Assembly (NCBI RefSeq): GCF_963678635.1
Contig: NC_087067.1
Coordinates: forward strand, 2,730,001-2,794,000
Origin: Symsagittifera roscoffensis
Lineage: Eukaryota > Xenacoelomorpha > Acoela > Convolutidae
Direction of reading: 5' to 3'
Length of the DNA: 64,000 nt
Shown one piece after another: positions 55,601 through 64,000 of the stretch. Positions within the stretch are counted from its first letter, which is position 1. Every line of letters starts with the position of its first letter. The position numbers were made by a program, and so were the translations under genes. Under the pieces are notes generated by a model that searched no databases, was not told the DNA's origin, and saw only the letters and a list, made by a program, of their open reading frames with translations.

Positions 55601-57471
55601 CTTATTTTCGGCCGGATAGATTCGTGCAACTTCTTAGTCTAATACCGATCCTAATCTTACTCTTATACTATCTAGTCTCAGGTTGTTTAACTAGTCTCTG
55701 CTAGGCTCAATAGATCTAGGGTATACTGGTTTATTGCGGCTGCTGAAGTGCTCGGGAGAGTCCAACTAATTTCTAAGTTAAATTCAAATCTCTCTGGTGC
55801 TGAAATTACAAGTAACTTCAGCACTTACAAATAAGTGGGTTGTTAGTTAGATGGATCATGATTGGTTAATATTAAATACTTTACATTGGTAAAATATCTA
55901 AATTATCCAATCATAAAATGTAGTTTAGATCAGGTTCCACCCATCCGGGTTTTACAGAGTTTTTTAGAATAGTTCTTCTGCAATTCGAAGGATGGATGAT
56001 GGACGTTGGTGTTTGGCGAACATCTTGTTTCTTCTGTTTCCTTTTTGTTAAAGAAGTTCCAGGAAGCTGGAGTTAGAGACATAAGACGTTGTGTCTTCTA
56101 GTGACAACGACTAAGTCTTCGCAACAAACTCAAATCTGATTTCAGAATGGTTGGCTATGTCAGGTTTTTCTGTTCTGCGTGGAGAACTTCTTTTGTGTCT
56201 GATCTAGTTTGGGAATGGCGTGGAGATTGTGCGTGGAGGGGATGCCTGGTTACTCGGATCTGTACGTATACTTGAACATCGAGGTGGTCATTGGTCTAGT
56301 TCAATGAAGTCCTTTTCTGCGAAGTCAAGTCGTACTCTAAATCCTTTGAGTTGTGATTGTGAGTGGCATATCGATTGTGGTTGGTCATTCTCTCTCGAGT
56401 GTAGTGGGGTCGTTTTGTCTTTAGATGTTCGTCCTTGGTATTGTATTCTGATCTATGTATTGCATAATGTAATTTACATTTTATAAAACATTTATTAGTT
56501 TAATATTTTTTAATTATGATTTTAGTTAGTTGTTTTCACAAAAGCTTTTTGTTTTAGTTCGGTTATTTTGAAGAGTTACTCACACTTGAGTAGCTCTTAT
56601 TAAAAATAGAGGTGTGGTCACAAAGCGTGGGTGTAGCGCGGTGGGTTAGGCCGGCTATAGAGCATGCTCAGGACGTCCTTCCTGGTGGGTTAGGCCGGGA
56701 GTGGGAGTATGATTTCATGCGGTTTTTGTGAGGGGTCCTGTTATGTGACAACGTTTTATGTTGGGTTTGTTGTGGTTTTTCTTATGTCTTGTTGGTTATG
56801 TCCTTTTTCCAAAAAGCAAATTGTTCGTGGTATGGGTTTGTCTTTTGACTTTTTTGTGTTTTATTATTTCTTTCTTAGACTTTATAATAGTCCTCAAAAG
56901 AATAAATTATCCAGTTTTAAACTGGGTTAATCCGGTTTGGGTACCGTTGGTTTCCTTTTCTTAGTCATGCTGTTATTCTATGATTTGTGGTATTTAGTAA
57001 GCTGCGTTGGTTAGTTTTGTTTAGTATATGATTCCTTTCCAACCGGGTTAAAGGAAAGATTGAAACATGTTATTATATGTTAGAGTTGTTGAGTGTGAAA
57101 ACTTGAAACTGAAATTCATTATTTTAAACAATTCTTCGTGGGCGAGCTGTGCGAGTGTGGATAGAATTTCTGTGCGAATGAATGAGAATATCAAAAGGTT
57201 AGTACTGCATTTGCATTTTATTAATTTACTGCATAGAATTTGGAAATTTACTGCTAGTTATGGGGGAATTTTAAGTTACAAATTTTCATCATAATTAGAT
57301 TTACTGCTTGTGGGGAAAATTTTAGAAATGAATTTATTGCATTGGTATTAAATTTATAAATTTATAAGTGTAAGAGATTAATAGAATTTTTGAAATCTGT
57401 TTGATGAAATTTGCGATTTTTATTTGTCTTTTGTGGTTTTTGTAGGTGATTGTCGGATGAAGGCTAAAAAT
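55600..57471. other. Non-coding part of the right-hand cassette, possible LTR or 3' region
   Basis: The plus strand becomes G/T-rich here and stays so to the window end. There are no convincing frames. It contains the duplicated GGTGGGTTAGGCCGG at about 56639 and 56684 and several CCGGGTTAA-type motifs. Being 3' of the minus-strand cassette, it is where a 3' LTR would lie, but I could not define LTR ends. Confidence 0.35.
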
Positions 57472-57550
57472 CTAAAGAAAACATGAATAAAGTATGGTGA
57501 GTTTTTTAATATTTCAATTAGTTAGTAATATTCATTTAATTCATACTTAC
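57472..57550 (-). other. Likely 3'-UTR intron of the 535-aa gene
   Basis: On the minus strand, the stop TAA (57556-57554) is followed after CAG by a consensus donor GTAAGT (57550-57545). A pyrimidine-rich acceptor TTTTCTTTAG ends at 57472. The length of 79 bp is typical of a short metazoan intron. Confidence 0.5.
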
Positions 57551-57553
57551 CTG

Positions 57554-59357
57554 TTAGTCGTCGGGGAAAAAACCGTGGGGGAAGATGTCGTGAATTAGTT
57601 CTGAAGTTGTTAGTAGTTTAGCTAAGATGCGGATGATATTTTTAGTTTGAAGCAGTGGCCAAAGCAATTGGAGTGCCTTGATAGTGGTTAGTTCTTCAGT
57701 GCCAACTGCAAACTCATAAGGTGTGTTTTGGATTAGATTATATAATTTGTGATTGAATTTAGTGTTGTGGATGAATTCTAAAATTGGGATTTCTATAGGT
57801 TGTACAAACTCGTGCGGGATAAGGAAGGGTCGGGATTCTTCGGCGTTGAAGGTCTTGGTGATGGGACAGAAGATGTACATTTGGGTTATGGGGTCATAAT
57901 TACGAAGAATACCATGGAGGTTAGTGTCTTTAATACAATATGTGAAATTTAGGAAAAATGGTGAAGTGTATTTGGAATGAATGAATTGAAAACGATGGTG
58001 TGGTTGTCTAGAGGGTGTGTGTAGGTCAAAGTGATTTTGGATGAAGCGATAATAACTATATGTGTGGGTTTGTTTAGTGCGCAACATAATATCGTGTGAG
58101 CAGTGTAAATCTCTTTCGTGTGGTGCAAGGAAATGAAAGGTTAGTGAAAATATTTGGAAGCGTTCTTTAAAACTTTCGTATGCTTGTGTGTCTGTTAGTG
58201 CTTCTGAAATAATGTGATCAAACTTTCGGTCGAAGATGTTTAGTGTAAATATATATGGTGTCTTGATGAAAAATTTCTCAGTAATTTGTGGATTAGCGAA
58301 GCGATCGTCGTCTAAGAATTGATCTTGGTTAGCTCTGATGATGTTGTGATCATAGTATTCGAGTGTATATTCGTTAGCTCTAGGTGCAGTGTGTGTTTTT
58401 AGTGATTTTTTATATCCAACGTAAGTAAATTGTCTAGCGGTTAGTGGTGTGGTGAGTCGATATAGCATGTCCGTATTTCGCTCTATATCGATGTGAGTGT
58501 TAGATAAAGGTAAGCAAAGAGGGTTAGTAAAATGATAATATGAGGTCCAAGAGAGAGTGGGCATTAAAACGTATTCATCTACAAAGTTGCGTGTTTCGTT
58601 AGTGTCGTGGGGGGTGTTTAAGGTGTATTGTGGGAATGAGGGTAAGGTGATGGCTAAAAATTCTTTTGTGTTAGTATGCTTGGGGTGGTTGATGTATTCA
58701 CGGGCTGTTCCTGGTTTTGCTGGGAAAGGATGGTTGGGGAACTTTCTTTTAAAAGTGCGGTAAGCTCTATTAGTGTTGAGTGAAGATTCAGTTGATGTGG
58801 ATGATGGTGCTAATGATTCAGTATAATTTGAAGAGGGTGTAGGGGTAGGGGGGTTGGATGAATTTATTGTGGAGGAGATTTGGTTTATGGTTGGGGTATT
58901 AAGGTGGTAGGGTTGTTGTTGAAGGGTAATAAAATTATCTAGCTCTGGGGAGATTCGGGGGGTGTCTGGAGAATGAGATGATTGGTCAGAATGGTATGAG
59001 GAGTAGGTTGGGGTAACTTGGGAAGCATAAGAGGGTGTGGGAAATGGGGTCAGGGTTATTGGATAATATGGGTTGAAAAGGGGGTTGAGAAAAATTAGAA
59101 GAGTTATGAAAATTATTGGATGGGGATGGTTCTGAGTCGGCAAATTCATCGGGGGTTTCAATATTCGGGTTATTGAGTTGTGAGATGGAATATAAAACTG
59201 AGATGTGTGAATTAGTGTCGGAATTCATGCCTGATGTTACATTACTAGATGGAAAATCGGGTGGCGGAAAAGCAAAAAGTGGTATTATTGGGATTGGAGA
59301 GGTAAGATTGGTTGGGTGGGAATTTGATCGGTGTAGTGATCCAAGTTGGCGGCTCAT
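57554..59357 (-). CDS. Cassette protein D, unknown function, two overlapping frames
   Basis: Frame 1, 59357-58986 (123 aa, Asn/Pro/Ser-rich), starts in an ATGA overlap with the stop of the glycoprotein. Frame 2, 59161-57554 (535 aa), overlaps it by 176 bp one frame away. The first 150 residues of frame 2 are also Ser/Thr/Pro-rich, followed by a folded-looking region of about 380 residues (TARQFTYVGYKKS, FVDEYVLMPTLSW, FHFLAPHERDLHCSHD). The simplest reading is a single protein of about 600 aa with one extra base around 59030-59050, or two proteins. No homology recognised. It is followed immediately by a splice donor. Confidence 0.5.
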
Positions 59358-61972
59358 CGTGGGCTAAAAAAATGATTATTTTGAGACTGAAAAGCGGTGG
59401 TATGGGGTTGTTCAATAATTTGTTCATAAGTATTATCATCTTGTGACTGGTGTGTCATTATATGTTGGATGGGACTTTGTGATGTGGTGAGTCGAAAATT
59501 TGGATTATGTGTGATGGCTAAATTTCGAAAATTTCGTGGGACTAGGGATAGTGGATGGTTATCTGGTAGGGGTGGTAATTGTGGTGCCGTTGGCGTTATG
59601 TCTACATTGTTATGTTCTTCGTCGTATGTATTTTGTCGTGTTGCTATTTTTGTGTTATATTCTTTTATTTGTGCGTCTAAAAGAATTTTGTTTATGGATG
59701 TAGAAAAGATTCCAAAAAATCCTGCAAAGAGTATGCGTGCTACGCTTGCTTGTCTGTTTACTTGTGTGTGTATAGCACATGTGTTGTAGATTCCTTTTAA
59801 AAGTGAGAAAAGAAATCCAATAAAGTTAAACATTGCGTATAAAATAGTCAATTTTTCTAAGATGTAGTAGGGCCATCCTAGAAAATCGAGGATCTCATTT
59901 TTGAGTGTAACAAAGCTAAAAATGTTAATTGGTGATATATCTTGGGGACGGTATTTTTCACCGTTTAGATATATATAATCTTTAATGTCTTTAAAATATC
60001 CGCTATAGTCTTGCGTGTAGATATCGGCAAATCCTGCGGTTTCTGCAAGTTTGCGTAAATTTTGGTCTATTGATTGTCTTTGTATAGTGTCCATTTGTGT
60101 TAATAATTCTTGGAATTGTTGTGTTCTAATGTGATGTTGAATATCTGATTTTGAATAGATTCCTATTGATTGTAAGTCTATATTTGGGTTTCGAGCAATA
60201 GCGCGAATGCTTTCTGGTGAAAATTTTTTGAGTGATTGCATTAATGTGGGATATGGAGTGAGAAGGTAATATTTATTTTCATCAGGGTTTAGTTGTACTA
60301 CATTGTGGCTGTTTTCTGATCCACATGGGACTGCGGTATCCCAGAAATAGGTTCTTCGTGAAAGTGTATCCACGAAATGTACTTTATTCTTATAAAAGAT
60401 AGGGATTCTTTTATAACATCGTTTATCTTCAAAAACGTATAGTGGTGATACTTTTTTAGTACAAGTATAAAACCATAAGATGTTTCCTTCATAGTCTAAA
60501 AAATTTGATCTATTTCCAGATAATAAGTATCCTGCATAGGGTATTTTTAATACTGCTAGTGCAAGTGATTGTAATATTTGTGTTCGTTCTAATTCGCATA
60601 GTTGGTGTAGTGTTTCTAATTCGGAGAGTGACATTTCTTGAAAAATTCGGCTAATTGTATAATCTAGTTTCATATCTAAATGAATATCATAGTGGATATT
60701 ACCGAAATATGTAGTATTCATTAGTGATAATTCTTGTAAGCGTGTGCTTCTGGTGTCATGGGGTTTTAGATGTCCACCAGGTTGTCCGTTGCTTTTTTCA
60801 AAATTAACTGGTATATAGGATGTTCCTTCGTTTGGAGGATGACCTGTGGCATATGGGTCGATTTTTACTTTTCCAGTGGTCATGTCGAATCCTTTTTCGT
60901 ATTCAACTAATATTTCAGAGTATTGTGTTCTGTGAAGTGGATTCCTGTATTTACATGCAAGTTCTGTTTCTTGATATATTTGAAAACGTGTCAATTTATT
61001 TTCTATATTGTCTATGTTTCTAAAATTAGAACTTAGTTTTCGTGATGGATGGACTTGTTCATATGGAATTGATTGTATAAAATATTTTTCGTGAAATTTT
61101 ATCATACGAGCGTGTATTTTTGCTACTTGAAATGTTGTACATGTATCTTCGGGGAACCAAACAATTGTTGCTTGTGTTCTCGTTGTAGGGTCGCAATAAC
61201 CTTGATCATTTTTACAAGGTAATCGGATTCCTTGATAGATCATTGTATTATCTGATAAATCTCGTGTTAGTTGTATTTTTTCGAGTTGTATTTTCCAATC
61301 AAAAAACATTATTTCTTGGTATCCTTTATTTTTTGTGTCTGCTTTGCAGTTTGATGGGTCATTTATACCAATGTGTGGTATCCAATGTTTATCGTGTAGG
61401 TCATAGGTTAATTGTCCGTGTGCACCGTTATACGGGTATTTTTCGTCTAGTTTTATATGTCCTTGGTGTCTTTCAAGTTGTGATTGATGTACAGAGTCTG
61501 GAAAAACTTGAAAATTAACTAACTTTCTTTGGGAGTTTTTATTTTGTGTGATGTTTAATCTAAGTAATTCATTTTTACAATCGTCGGGATTGAGATGTAA
61601 AAGACGTTCTATATTACTTTGATAGAATGATTCATGGTCAAGTCGGTTTTTGTTTCCATTCGAGACTTGTGAACAATGTACTTTCTTTTCGGAAAATGTT
61701 GCTGTGAATTTATAACCTGTAACTGTTGTTGCTCGGGCTTTTGAATAGAGTGTTGCTATTACATCTGTGGTTTCTATAGCTTGTGGTTCTGTTTCACATT
61801 GTGATACTTGATTTATTGCATATTTATGTAGTGTTTTTTGTTCATTTTCTTCACAATCGTAATGTGTTACTAATAAATCTTGTGGTCCTGTACGAGGAGA
61901 AGGGTTTATGTTTTGATTTGAGATTACTAGAAAAAGGAGTTGGAGAAAAATTAATAATTTTAGAATATACAT
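59354..61972 (-). CDS. Virus-type membrane glycoprotein (env-like), 872 aa
   Basis: Intact frame. It has an N-terminal signal peptide (MYILKLLIFLQLLFLVIS), a large ectodomain with many Cys and several N-glycosylation sequons, a conserved-looking FYTCTKK, KRCYKRIPIFYKNK and TAVPCGSEN region, then hydrophobic segments at about 708-727 and 746-765 and a 105-residue proline-rich tail with PTAP at about 794-797. The layout is that of a viral entry glycoprotein. The Cys/Trp-rich central region reminds me of glycoproteins of jingchuviruses that were captured by BEL/Pao retrotransposons, but this is a recollection to be tested, not a match I can show. No furin-type site is obvious. Start overlaps the upstream frame by 13 bp; the end overlaps protein D by ATGA. 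Confidence 0.6.
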   Translation of the reverse strand: MYILKLLIFLQLLFLVISNQNINPSPRTGPQDLLVTHYDCEENEQKTLHKYAINQVSQCETEPQAIETTDVIATLYSKARATTVTGYKFTATFSEKKVHCSQVSNGNKNRLDHESFYQSNIERLLHLNPDDCKNELLRLNITQNKNSQRKLVNFQVFPDSVHQSQLERHQGHIKLDEKYPYNGAHGQLTYDLHDKHWIPHIGINDPSNCKADTKNKGYQEIMFFDWKIQLEKIQLTRDLSDNTMIYQGIRLPCKNDQGYCDPTTRTQATIVWFPEDTCTTFQVAKIHARMIKFHEKYFIQSIPYEQVHPSRKLSSNFRNIDNIENKLTRFQIYQETELACKYRNPLHRTQYSEILVEYEKGFDMTTGKVKIDPYATGHPPNEGTSYIPVNFEKSNGQPGGHLKPHDTRSTRLQELSLMNTTYFGNIHYDIHLDMKLDYTISRIFQEMSLSELETLHQLCELERTQILQSLALAVLKIPYAGYLLSGNRSNFLDYEGNILWFYTCTKKVSPLYVFEDKRCYKRIPIFYKNKVHFVDTLSRRTYFWDTAVPCGSENSHNVVQLNPDENKYYLLTPYPTLMQSLKKFSPESIRAIARNPNIDLQSIGIYSKSDIQHHIRTQQFQELLTQMDTIQRQSIDQNLRKLAETAGFADIYTQDYSGYFKDIKDYIYLNGEKYRPQDISPINIFSFVTLKNEILDFLGWPYYILEKLTILYAMFNFIGFLFSLLKGIYNTCAIHTQVNRQASVARILFAGFFGIFSTSINKILLDAQIKEYNTKIATRQNTYDEEHNNVDITPTAPQLPPLPDNHPLSLVPRNFRNLAITHNPNFRLTTSQSPIQHIMTHQSQDDNTYEQIIEQPHTTAFQSQNNHFFSPR

Positions 61973-63096
61973 GTGTATGATAATCCTGAGTATGGATTAT
62001 AAAATGTAATGTAGCCAATTGTGTTTTTGGTATATCTGTCGTATTTGTATATTACTTCAGTAGTTATAAACGGTGGTGGTAGTGATTGAGCTGTTATGTT
62101 AGGTGGATTTAATGGGTAGGGATGTTGGGTAATATTATTTAACTTAACTGTGATTTCAAACTTTAATTGTAAACTGTTTTGTTGGAGTATTTGAATATTG
62201 TGATCACGGATATCGTTGTGAATATCTTGGCGATATTGTAATCTATTAAGTGCCCAGTTATGAAGGCGGTTACTTTCTTGATGTTGTCCAAATAATGGTG
62301 GAGGTGCTGTAAATGTATTCCAATCTAGTCTTAAAGGAATATTTGTTGTTGATTGTTTTCGATATCTGGCGTCGAGATTATTTGGAAAATTTAAGTTAAA
62401 AGGTGGTGGTGAAATCTGGCTTATTGATGGTGTTGATGGTAGTGATAATGTTTCTGGTAGTGATGAGGATGTTGTTGTATCCGTAGAAATATCTATGGGG
62501 TCATTGACTAAATTTGGTTCACCTTGTGTAAATGAATGTGTAGTCCAATATGGGAATCGTGATGTTTGGTTTGTGGGGTTGAAAGGATTTTCACGTATTT
62601 GCTCAGATGTTGGTGTTGAACCTAAGTAATCTGATGGTAGGCTTGAGGTGCTACGTTGTGAAAGAAGCGTAGGGGTTTCTGGTAATATACCAATGGGGTT
62701 TTCTGGAGTGTTTTGTGATGGGGATTGAGGTATATCAAAATGAACTCGGGGAGTTTGAAAATTTCTGTTTCGTCGAGGATGTATAATTTGTCTATTTATT
62801 TCGACTGTATTTTGGTTTTGACTAGAATTTCTTATTCTACTTAGTTCTTGTGGTAGTGTTGGATATAGGTTATATGTTGGTTCGCTTAAAGGTGCTTGTC
62901 GTTGAACTGGTTCTAGTGGTTCTGATAAACGAGCATGTCGTTCTTCAAAAGTGTATGGATTGTCTTGAAAAGAAATTCGTGTAGATGTTTGAGGATTTTG
63001 AGTAGTTGAAGGTGGTGTTTGGTTATCTTGGGATGATGTCGGTGAAGACTGATTCTGTGACTGTTGGGTAGCAATTTTTGATGGATTTTTGAATTG
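61960..63096 (-). CDS. Cassette open frame B: 378 codons with no methionine
   Basis: Open continuously from just after TAA 63099-63097 to TAA 61962-61960. It has no in-frame ATG anywhere, so it must be reached by splicing, frameshifting or a non-AUG start, or be the 3' part of a longer coding exon. The first 250 residues are Gln/Ser/Pro/Thr-rich and probably disordered. The last 130 are more regular (RLHNWALNRLQYRQDIH, LQLKFEITVKLNN, TIGYITFYNPYSGLSY). No family recognised. Overlaps the glycoprotein start by 13 bp. Confidence 0.5.
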   Translation of the reverse strand, partial: QFKNPSKIATQQSQNQSSPTSSQDNQTPPSTTQNPQTSTRISFQDNPYTFEERHARLSEPLEPVQRQAPLSEPTYNLYPTLPQELSRIRNSSQNQNTVEINRQIIHPRRNRNFQTPRVHFDIPQSPSQNTPENPIGILPETPTLLSQRSTSSLPSDYLGSTPTSEQIRENPFNPTNQTSRFPYWTTHSFTQGEPNLVNDPIDISTDTTTSSSLPETLSLPSTPSISQISPPPFNLNFPNNLDARYRKQSTTNIPLRLDWNTFTAPPPLFGQHQESNRLHNWALNRLQYRQDIHNDIRDHNIQILQQNSLQLKFEITVKLNNITQHPYPLNPPNITAQSLPPPFITTEVIYKYDRYTKNTIGYITFYNPYSGLSYTCIF

Positions 63097-63101
63097 TTAC
63101 T

Positions 63102-63290
63102 TTAGTGGGAAGGTTTATGTTTATTATAATATTCTTCCAAAAAAAGAATTAGAAGGATTGTTGCTAGGGCAAATGTGAAGATTGCTTTCTTTATACATTT
63201 ACATATTGTCAAAATGAGGGATGATAAAAATGTTATGAAAATTACAAACAATAAAAAAATATCAGTTCTACTGAAAATTGTTCGTATCAT
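63102..63290 (-). CDS. Cassette small two-pass membrane protein
   Basis: 62 aa from ATG 63290, with two hydrophobic segments (IFLLFVIFITFLSSLILTI and AIFTFALATILLILFL) separated by KCIKK. It is followed 5 bp later by open frame B in another phase. It could be a small viral-type membrane protein or the leader exon for frame B. Family unknown. Confidence 0.4.
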   Translation of the reverse strand: MIRTIFSRTDIFLLFVIFITFLSSLILTICKCIKKAIFTFALATILLILFLEEYYNKHKPSH

Positions 63291-64000
63291 TTAGACAAGT
63301 TATATGACTCGTACCTGTGGATGTAATCAAGGGTTTTGGAAAGTTGGAGGAATAGTTCGAGTATAGTGTAGAAAATTATTAGGATTAAAAAATGATTAGG
63401 ATTATTAGAAAAGATTCAAGTATATCAAAAAGAAATATTATAAAGGTTTCAAGTATTGTAAAAAAATGATTAAGATTTATGAGTATTTGAGTAACTGATT
63501 GAGAGAAGAGCATTTAAGAAATGATCTCTTGGTCGAATATTTTTTGCTGTTTGAGGCGATTTTCTAGTGTGGTCGGATTATTTATTAGTTTTTTGACAAG
63601 TGGGTCGAGTTTTGTAAAAAATTGTTGGGGGCAATTTTCATGGTGACTGGGAGGTCGTCTTTTTCTTTATTTTTGTTTGTCAAATGATCCGGGGTATGGT
63701 GAGATTTTTATACTTTAGGCTAATTAAAATGTTCATTTTGTTACTTTAGGCTAAGTTAACAAATTTGCTTTGGGGGTATTCGTGGTCTGAGTTGGGGAAA
63801 TATTGTTGATCTTTGGGTTATTAGATAAGGGAGGGGTACGGTATTATGGTGATATTTATTTTAGTTGTCAAGTTGGAGTGGTTTGCTTATTTTTGACCTG
63901 GAGGTCGTAAAGTTATAGTTATAGATGTGCCTGGAGTTCTATATGATTCGTCTAATTGGTCTTAGTTTGAGTTAGAGAAAGTGACGGATTGGATGAATCC
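63291..64000. other. Cassette region continuing past the window edge
   Basis: Same G/T-rich composition. A minus-strand frame of about 47 codons at about 63519-63660 (PPSHHENCPQQFF...) ends at a TAA near 63520 and could be a C-terminal exon. Two copies of GCCTAAAGTA(AC/TA)AAAAT (minus strand) lie at about 63718 and 63745. The 5' part of the element, where any polymerase should be, is beyond 64000. Confidence 0.35.

Noticed and set aside
56709-57294. Plus-strand ORFs of about 70 codons in the right-hand cassette
   Set aside because: They follow the G/T-rich composition and have no domain or conserved start; the coding signal is on the other strand.
61243-61980. Plus-strand hydrophobic ORFs opposite the glycoprotein
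   Set aside because: Antisense of a strongly supported 872-codon frame.

Overview
This is a window of an AT-rich metazoan nuclear genome, probably an invertebrate. Introns are GT-AG with pyrimidine-rich TTTCAG-type acceptors. Only two host genes are visible, and most of the rest is repeats. I cannot name the species. One 200-N scaffold gap lies at 21342-21541.

Layout. Positions 1-7.9 kb hold a TIR element, a recent 2.06-kb tandem duplication, a hAT MITE with a perfect 8-bp target duplication, and a second TIR element. From 8.0 to 17.7 kb are the last three exons of a rhodopsin-like GPCR. Its 8.6-kb last intron is filled with a palindromic element, MITEs and a 1.8-kb tandem repeat. From 16.8 to 20.9 kb the GPCR last-exon region is itself duplicated, giving two extra exon copies. 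From 21.5 to 24.1 kb and 41.8 to 48.0 kb runs a family of about 1.2-kb tandem repeats. At 52.3-53.8 kb is a two-exon gene for a TPMT-like methyltransferase with two tandem domains.

The clearest system is a complete Maverick/Polinton element at 24157-41763 (17.6 kb). It has roughly 180-200-bp terminal inverted repeats and a perfect 6-bp target duplication (TAAGCA). A nearby paralogous copy preserves the empty target site at 42365-42370. The element encodes protein-primed DNA polymerase B, retroviral-type integrase, packaging ATPase, adenain-like protease, major capsid, minor capsid (penton), a basic virion-like protein, small membrane proteins and several unassigned small proteins. Three of these resemble PC4 single-strand DNA binders. 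Capsid, protease and ATPase genes form a tightly packed minus-strand block with ATGA overlaps; polymerase is on the plus strand. Polymerase, major capsid, integrase, a nuclease-like gene and one unknown gene carry single-base frameshifts or in-frame stops. This copy is therefore decaying, or its homopolymers are miscalled. An array of GTCGT-N-TCCAATC motifs between 35.5 and 36.6 kb looks like its control region.

From about 55.6 kb to the right edge the base composition changes sharply, with a G-poor minus strand. It carries a second, apparently unrelated compact cassette on the minus strand: a two-pass 62-aa protein, a 378-codon open frame with no ATG, an 872-aa virus-type membrane glycoprotein with signal peptide, C-terminal membrane anchor and a PTAP motif in its tail, and a 535-aa protein of unknown function. 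Neighbouring frames overlap by a few bases. The cassette looks like the 3' part of a retroelement or endogenous virus that continues beyond position 64000. It is the least explained part of the window.
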